Of a DNA stretch of 64,000 bases, positions 57,049 through 64,000 are shown one piece after another. Numbering within the stretch: the first letter of the stretch is position 1; every line of letters begins with the position of its first letter. The notes under the pieces are model-generated. The model made no database searches and was not told the DNA's origin. It saw only the letters and a program-made list of their open reading frames with translations. The position numbers and the translations under genes were made by a program. Origin of the DNA: Lutjanus erythropterus (taxonomy: Eukaryota > Chordata > Actinopteri > Lutjaniformes > Lutjanidae); assembly GCA_020091685.1 (NCBI GenBank), contig CM034594.1, positions 3,014,403-3,078,402 on the forward strand. Reading direction: 5' to 3'.

Positions 57049-59715
57049 AGGGCCCGAGCACCGAACCGGTGCGAGGACCCTATTGAAATCGCAAAAATTA
57101 TTATTATTATTCTTCTCGTTCGCAATACTTAAACGCATTTTTGGGGGACTTGCCATATTCAGAGGATCGCCAAATTTGGCGGGCGCGTCAGTCCCGGCGA
57201 AAAATTACGTATTTTAAGGGTCTCGAAAATGCACGCGGCGAATTGGCTCAATAGGCCATCTAAAGGCGAGCCCCAACGGCATGTTTCTCCGACATGCACG
57301 AAACTTGGTATGCAGATAGAACATGCCCAGACGCACAAAAAAGTCTGTAGGTACCGATAGCCTAAAACCTACAGGAAGTCGGCCATTTTGGATTTTGCGG
57401 CTGATTTTGGCGTTTCGCACGTGTCGTATTTGAACGAACTCGTCCCACACGATTCGTCGTACCGACTTCAAAATCGCTGTGTACCATCTAGACAACTTTA
57501 TGATCAAAAGTTATTGAAGGTTTTCGTTTTTGATAAAGGGCCTGCGCGTTAGGTGGCGGCGAATTTTGGCGTTTCGCCATGAAACAGGAAATGGCTATAA
57601 TTTTGGGGTACATGGTCGCATCTGCACCAAACTTCATGTGTATGATCAGTGTATCGGCCTGAACGCAAATATATGACAATATTCCATAATTCTCATAGCG
57701 CCCCCTGCTGGTGGCAGAAAATGACTTTTTTTAGGTTGTGACGTGCTGCTCCAACTGTGTTGATTATTTCTAGCTCAAATTTGGTGAAGATGACCTTAAC
57801 AAGTGGGTGATGCTACATTTTGAAGGGCGTGACGGTCCGGCGAAGGGTGTCAACGCTAGAGAGCGGCGAAGGACCGCGTCCCGAAAAAACGACTTATTTA
57901 TCAATAACTTTTGTGTGCAAGGTCACATAAGCATGAAATTTCACATGTGTGTGACAGGTCTCGACCTGAATGTATGATATTAATTTCGTCGATGGGCGTG
58001 GCCAAACGGCTTGACCACGCCCTTTAAACAGCAGCCCCCCCGCCACGTTTGACCGACGTGCACGAAACTTGGTACACATGTGTATCACACCCAGACGCAC
58101 CAAAAAGTCTCTTGGACCCATAGGCCAAACCCCACAGGAAGTCCGCCATTTTGAATTTCCTGTTAAGTTTGGCGTTTCACTTGTCTCGCATTTTAACAAA
58201 CTCCTCCTAGAGGAAGAATCAGAATGGCGCGGCGAAGGTCCATGTTTCGCCACAACACAGGAAGTTGCTATAACTGGACTGTACATGGTCAGATCTGCCT
58301 GAAACTTCACATGTTTATTAACAGTCCCGGTCTGAACATATGGTATGAGTTTCGTCCATGTCTGTGGTCAAATGGCTTGGCCACGCCCATTAACGCGTTT
58401 CGCCAAAACACAGGAAGTGGGTTTAACCTCCCTTAACTTGGTCAAAACTGCCTGAAATTTTACATGTTTATTAACAGTCCCAGTCTGAACATATGGTATA
58501 AGTTCCATCGATGTCCGTGGTCAAATGGCTTGACCACGCCCTTTGACGTGCGGCGCCGCAAATAGTGAGTTTTGGCCGACGTGCACGAAAATTGGTAGAC
58601 ATATGTATCACAGGGAGACGAACAAAAAAGTCTCTTGGACCCATAGGCTTAAGTCAACAGGAAGTCGGCAATTTTGAATTTTGTGCTCAATTTTGGTGTT
58701 TTCCACAAGACCTATTTTAACTAATTCCTCCTACAAATATTTTTCAATTGACTTCAACACTGGCCTGGAGCATCTAGACAAGTGTGTGATTAAAACTTAT
58801 TAAAAGATTTTGTCAGCGTTAAACGCTGTGGCTGTAGCGGGGTGGCGAATTTTGGCGTTTCGCCATGAAACAGGAAATTGCTAGAACTTTGATGTAAATG
58901 AGCCAATCTGCATCAATCTTCACGTGTGTGATAATAAGCATGCCCTGAACACAGCTATGTAATACTGGGATGTGCTGATGTGAGGATGGATGAAGATCTC
59001 CAGTACATAAAATACTCCAAGAATTTCAACAGAAAACAAAACCATAGTGAAATCCAGTGCAATTTAAGTGAAGAGTGATCAGTTTTATAATGTAAAAATG
59101 AACACAAAAAGCTCACAAAATGTCTCCATGCTGCACAAATGATTTAATCCTGGAAACAACTCAGACAACAGACAGAGTTTTTCTCACAAACAGTGACCTG
59201 TTATGCATAGAGTTTCCTTAGCAAACTTTCAAAAAAGAAGAAAATGTCTGAGCACTTGGAGATAGAAGAGAAACGGTGTTTTATGGCTGCAGCTGTGCCG
59301 CTTGGGATAGAGCTTGTGTACGTGCTTCAGCCGTGTGCATGCATTTTTAGTCTCAGAGGCTACAGTTGACAATGAGGCTGAAAACACGGTGTAAATGGTG
59401 ACTTTTTGGGTTACATTTTACTGTCACCTCTTACAGACACTTAAATCACACCACAGGAGCAGTATGGAAACATTTTGTGGGTTATTTGTGTGCACTTGAG
59501 GTCTTCACCCTTCCTTGCATCAGCACGGGGGTGAGTGGGTGTCGAGAGCCGTTTGGTTTTCAGGGCAAATCGTGGCTTCGGGGCGACGTCCGACGGTCGC
59601 GGCGACGCGTAGCCTCTCCGCCCGGGGGTGGGACCAGCCGGCAGGCGGCGGTGGCCGGCCCCCCAAGTGGCGCGGGAGTGCTCGGGCCCGTTCATCGCTG
59701 CTTGCAGCTTTAATT
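57049..59715. mobile_element. Large composite fish repeat with internal repeated units
   Basis: It starts AGGGCCCGAGCACCGAACCG, a phrase seen at many fish loci, and finishes GTGCTCGGGCCCGTTCATCG then GCTGCTTGCAGC (a perfect 5-bp-stem hairpin at 59,697-59,708) and TTTAATT. GGGCCCGAGCAC at the left is inverted at 59,678-59,689. TAATT flanks both ends (57,044-57,048 and 59,711-59,715). Inside, a unit with GACGTGCACGAAACTTGGTA, CAGACGCACCAAAAAGTC, CCATAGGC and ACAGGAAGTCCGCCATTTTG recurs about three times (57,290, 58,060, 58,580), with GCGTTTCGCCA..AACAGGAA..GCTA words between. No transposase frame. A family B copy is nested at 58,974-59,540. Confidence 0.75.
58974..59540. mobile_element. Family B element nested inside the composite repeat
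   Basis: Left arm GTGCTGATGTGAGGATGGAT then GAAGATCTCC, and right arm TTCACCCTTCCTTGCATCAG then CACGGGGGTGAGTGGGTG, are inverted relatives of each other and of 33,336-34,169. The outermost GTTCACCCAAAAATG parts are missing on both sides. Confidence 0.7.
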
Positions 59716-62700
59716 CATACTGTTTTTACTCTCACCTGACAGCTCTGAGTATGAATATATATGTGCTGTTGAAATGACATTGTGCTTAAAATTATAATTT
59801 TGTGTGCACTAACTTATATACGCCCATGCTTAATGTGTTTTTGAAGAAATTTGCTAATTACCTCACATTGCCAATATCGTTTTGCCATAAATACTGGTTA
59901 AATTGCTTTTGCAGCAGTCCAAAATGTGGTTGAAACATTTTATTTTGAAACTGTAAACCGGAAGTTACCTGCCATTGTGGCTTGTTTGACAGTTGGTAGT
60001 GCGCTTGGATGTTGCAGTTTGAATGTCTGGCTCATTGCTTAGACCACTAATTACACTGACGTTTAAATCCCACATATTCTGTAAATTATTTGTTGTCACT
60101 ATTAAGCTTCAATTTAATAAGGCAGCACTGGCTCATATTCTAGTTCTAGTTGCATTTTTTTTAAAAATGGAAGTGAACTTTTTTATTATAAATATCCACA
60201 TGCTTTTTATGTTTCTTTTGGTAGACACAATTATATAGTTATGAAAAATAGACATGCAGACTAGGACATATTTTATAACAGCATTTGTTTTAATCAGAGG
60301 CTGAAAGTGAAAATCTTCGTCACCTCAGCAATCCTTACTCTTAACTTTTACAACATCAAGCAGGTTTCTACTGAAATGGACTGGCCTGTGGTAACAGTTA
60401 TCAAATGATGTAGGTCCCTCAGAATGCTTCTGCACCTACAGACAGAGATGTGACTGTTTTGCAGGGGTGGTCCGATGTGATTAGAAAACACACAGACGCA
60501 CACTCTATCTCCCTGGAAGCCATGTTTCTCAGAAGTGCAAGTTAGGAGGACACAAATCTGCATTACTATGGTTTTAAGAGAGCTTATACTGTAGACAAAG
60601 CAATAGGCCGGTGACTAGTAGAGATGATACAGGTGATACTACTTTCACGTTAAAGTGGAGTAAAATTCTGAACAATTAGTGTTACCATTTCAAATTTTCA
60701 TTATTGCATCATTAAATCTGTGCATTTAAAAACTCACCAAAGTCTGCAGCAGTCTCTCAGATGCAGCATGCAATGTGGGTTTGTTTTGCGTTAATGAAAG
60801 CATTGATATCACAAAGGACATGATGCCATTTCAGATTTTTATTCATTTATTTATTAAGTCTTTAAGAACAAATTCTTAAACTCATAGGATTTTTCAATTT
60901 AAAACTAGGTGAAATAATTTCAGTGTGTATATCAGTTATCTTCAAACATGTTCAGCACATTTTAATAGGGCAGGATATAGTTGAAAATTTTTAGATACAT
61001 TGAATTCAGTACCGGTTCCTGAACCATGCTTTTTTCAATACTAATTTGTATAAAACTCCTTTTGACAAAATGAAAATTAGACTACACATTACAGTACAAA
61101 TCTTTAGTTTTTTACACAGTTTCATACAAAGTCATACACAGTTTAATAAAATAACAATAACAGTAAATGTCACCATGTGCACACAAAAGCAGAGAAAACC
61201 TGCACTCTGATCCATATAATCCAACCAACCAATTGTGTTTTGTGCTTTCACTCTCAATGAAATCACACTTAAAACTCTTCTGTCATTTTGCAAGCTTTTG
61301 ATTATGTCACTATTTCAAATACACCTCCACATTCCCACGCACATGCAAAAACACACCACATGCATCAACTCTTTCTCTTTCACACACACGCGCAGTCTGA
61401 CCCTTGGGGTCTGAGTCGTGTGTTTGTGCGTCTTCGTCTCACCACCACAATGGCCATGTTGAACTTTCTGCAAGACTTCAGCCTGCCTGCTTAGCTGAGT
61501 GGGTGAAAGCACGATGACGTCGGCGCACAAAAGAGCCCATTCACACAATCTCTTGAGGAAGCAATGATTCCCTCATACTCACACAGACACACACACATGC
61601 CTGCTCACCCCACCGCTACGCAGACCATGTCACAATATTACTCAATTAATCCAGTGAGTGGAGGCTGCCTGCAAAGCGCCTGCTTGTTGCATAAAGCCAC
61701 CCATTGAGCCACTACTATTCCACATATTGCAACAGATTCTCGCTATTAAAGGTAAGAGATTAGACTCAAGCTTGTTTGTATATTGCTAAAGGGCAAATTA
61801 GGGTCTTGACCTTTTACAGAGACATAGAGGAGTTTGGCTTGTTAATCAGGTTGTTTGTGTTAATGCCTTTAATGCAAAGTTTAGCCGACATTCCCTTGCA
61901 ATGCCCACATGGTACAGCCTCTTCCCCTCTCTGACTGCATCACCTTATCGCTCTGCTCATGTGCAATCTCACTAGTGGTACCTGGCACTGCATACAGTAG
62001 CACTCCCCGCTGTTATGTCATGTAATCATTGTGCAGTGGTAAAATGATTAGTTGATTGGTTAACAAAGAATCACTGTGAGAACACTTTTATAATGTCCTC
62101 TGTGACTCTGAAGGGATTTTTCTAGAGAATGGAAAAATCTTGGATTGATTTTGATGCTTCACATTTGTAACTGAGTGCTTGTGTTATAAACTGCGAGTGG
62201 AGTTTCACAGGAAGAGTGAGTGTGCCAATCAGGGAGTGTCTAACAAAAGACGTTATGAAGTTGCAATATAGGTCTCTGTTAACCACAGCACACTACAGAG
62301 AAAACAAATCAGGCTATTTCGGCCACTGCTGCTTTGATTTTGACCAGGCTACACATTTTCACAGTTGCAGAATGGAAGAGTTACTTTAGGCCTACAGCAA
62401 TGATAAATTAAAATTAAAATGTAAAAACATTACTCACAAACAAACATTATTCCCACGTAACCTTTTGTCAAAGCCACAGGGAGCCACTGGAGAGGTGCAA
62501 AAGAGCCGTTGCTGTAACTGACTTACAGTTTATACTAATTATTACTCAATACTGTTGATCCAAATTCTGTTTACTGAATACATCTGCAGAAATATCCTGA
62601 AATTATAAGCATACAGAGAAATGCAAAGCTTTGGCAGCTGATATAAGAAAACTAGTGAAGGCTATTTCTGAGGAAATTACCAGTGCTCGATGTTGACAAG

Positions 62701-63760
62701 CTAATGCTGAACTGCATTGCTGACTTAAAAAGTTGAAGAATATCAATAATATATGAAAAATGTATTTTAGGGTTTGTTGAAAAGCTGAAAGCTGATGCTA
62801 AACTGAACTGTTGGCTTGAATTTGTATGAAGATGCAGCTGAAGGAGTATGAATAGTTGGAAAAGTGGGACAGACTCTAATTTGTATGAATGAGTTTTTCT
62901 TCTAAACACATTTTACATGTTAGAAGACAGTAGCTGAAGACCATGAAAAGACTAAGAACTAAGTAGCACTGAATCATGGAGTTAGACCGTTAAACACTTG
63001 GTTACAATTTCTGAGCTCAGGGTTTTTTTTGGGTGGACCTGAAATATGGCTCTGTGACACAACAGAGCCACGTTTGGGTCAAATTTCTGGCTTAAATTAC
63101 GAATGAGTTGATAAAACAGAGACGTTAATTAAGAAGCGTTTTCACTCTGTGGTATGGCTGAACAGTTAATCAAAATTTTATCAAAATCACAACATGACTT
63201 ATTGCAGTTTTTAATTCAGAGGAGCTGCAATATTTTTTAAAGTTGACGTGTGTTTAAATACCATTTTAAATTAAATATTGTCATGCTGCAGAGATGCCCT
63301 GGCTTACACATCGTATTCTACAGACTTTGTTTGGTATAAATCCCAGCAAAAGTCACACCATAATCATTTAAACGTTTTTAATTGGAAATGAGAATAATGA
63401 TGTAAATATGATAATTCCCTCTAATATGGCAAATCATAACACAATTGCAATATCAGTCAAACTAATTTCCATTCATATGTTTGCCAAAACTGTCAAGCCC
63501 TACTCTGTTGCTTAAAGTATGTCAGGTGTGTTTTTATGGAAATTAAGATGGTGGGTGGATTTAAATCTGCTCTTACAGCCCAGTATTTTTATGGCAGTCC
63601 TAAAACTTCTGTTCATCATCTACACAGAACAGCAGTGGAAGAAGCTGAAGTCTGCCAGCTGCACTGTGCACTGTTACTTCTTTTCCTCGTCTGACAGTTT
63701 GTTTACCCAAGTTTACCATACTGCTCTTCTGTGGCCTCTATTTCATCGACCTTGACTTGC
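59716..63760 (+). other. Presumed intron of the right-hand gene, no exon recognised
   Basis: AT-rich DNA downstream of the 56,566 donor. It has short CA runs near 61,380-61,390 and 61,585-61,597 and many short open frames that resemble nothing I know. No acyl-CoA synthetase or acyltransferase N-terminus was found, so coding exons presumably lie past 64,000. Confidence 0.35.
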
Positions 63761-63763
63761 TGC

Positions 63764-63784
63764 AAAAAAAAAAAAAAAAAAAAA
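63764..63784. repeat. 21-nt poly(A) run
   Basis: Homopolymer of 21 A. The flanking sequence is not recognised as a LINE or retrocopy end. Confidence 0.9.
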
Positions 63785-64000
63785 GAATTGCAAGAGACAG
63801 TGCAAGCAACAAGCAAGCAGAGGATGATAGCAGGTGATGGGGGTTAAGCATCTGTTCCACCAGGGTGCAGTTTTGGTAAGCTGTAGCGTCCTGTGATGAA
63901 GCAAGGCATCCAGGCCGGGTAACAAGACACCAAGCAGAACAACAGCACTGTGGAGAATCCCCACCGGGAACAGATGGTAGTCTGGGAGAGCACTGTTGGT

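Overview
The window is nuclear DNA from a ray-finned (teleost, probably percomorph-like) fish. It has spliced genes with GT..AG introns and vertebrate proteins. Microsatellites are abundant, and many small inverted-repeat DNA transposon families typical of fish genomes are present. The order pax3 - sgpp2 - farsb followed by a new CpG promoter matches the human 2q36 order PAX3 - SGPP2 - FARSB - MOGAT1/ACSL3, so this is a conserved vertebrate microsynteny block.

Layout. 1-1,003: 5' end of pax3 on the minus strand; only coding exon 1 is in the window, and the rest of the gene lies to the left. 1,004-11,300: pax3 promoter and a long gene-free upstream stretch holding a low-repeat block that could be regulatory, plus several transposon relics. 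11,329-12,099: an intact single-exon, two-pass membrane RING protein gene on the minus strand with a CpG island. 14,269-29,823: complete sgpp2 on the plus strand, five exons, 392 aa, all catalytic motifs present. 31,843-32,620: an intronless elongation factor 1-beta-like retrogene on the minus strand, downstream of farsb. 33,046-54,118: complete farsb on the minus strand, 17 exons that join in phase to exactly 589 codons plus stop, tail-to-tail with sgpp2. 56,280-56,565: CpG-rich plus-strand promoter and an apparent non-coding first exon with a strong splice donor, by synteny most likely acsl3 or mogat1. The rest to 64,000 is presumed intron with a large composite repeat at 57,049-59,715.

Functionally the genes are unrelated: a neural-crest/muscle transcription factor (pax3), a RING-type ubiquitin ligase candidate, an ER sphingosine-1-phosphate phosphatase (sgpp2), and two translation genes (farsb, the beta subunit of cytosolic phenylalanyl-tRNA synthetase, and the EF-1beta-like retrogene). 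I found no undescribed multi-gene system. The most unusual items are the EF-1beta-like retrogene, which lost its ancestral start codon and carries a strong upstream splice acceptor, the uncharacterised RING gene, and several repeat families with long terminal inverted repeats present in more than one copy. All exon boundaries were derived by reading splice signals and codon phase by hand. Family names rest on remembered protein sequences, not on a search.
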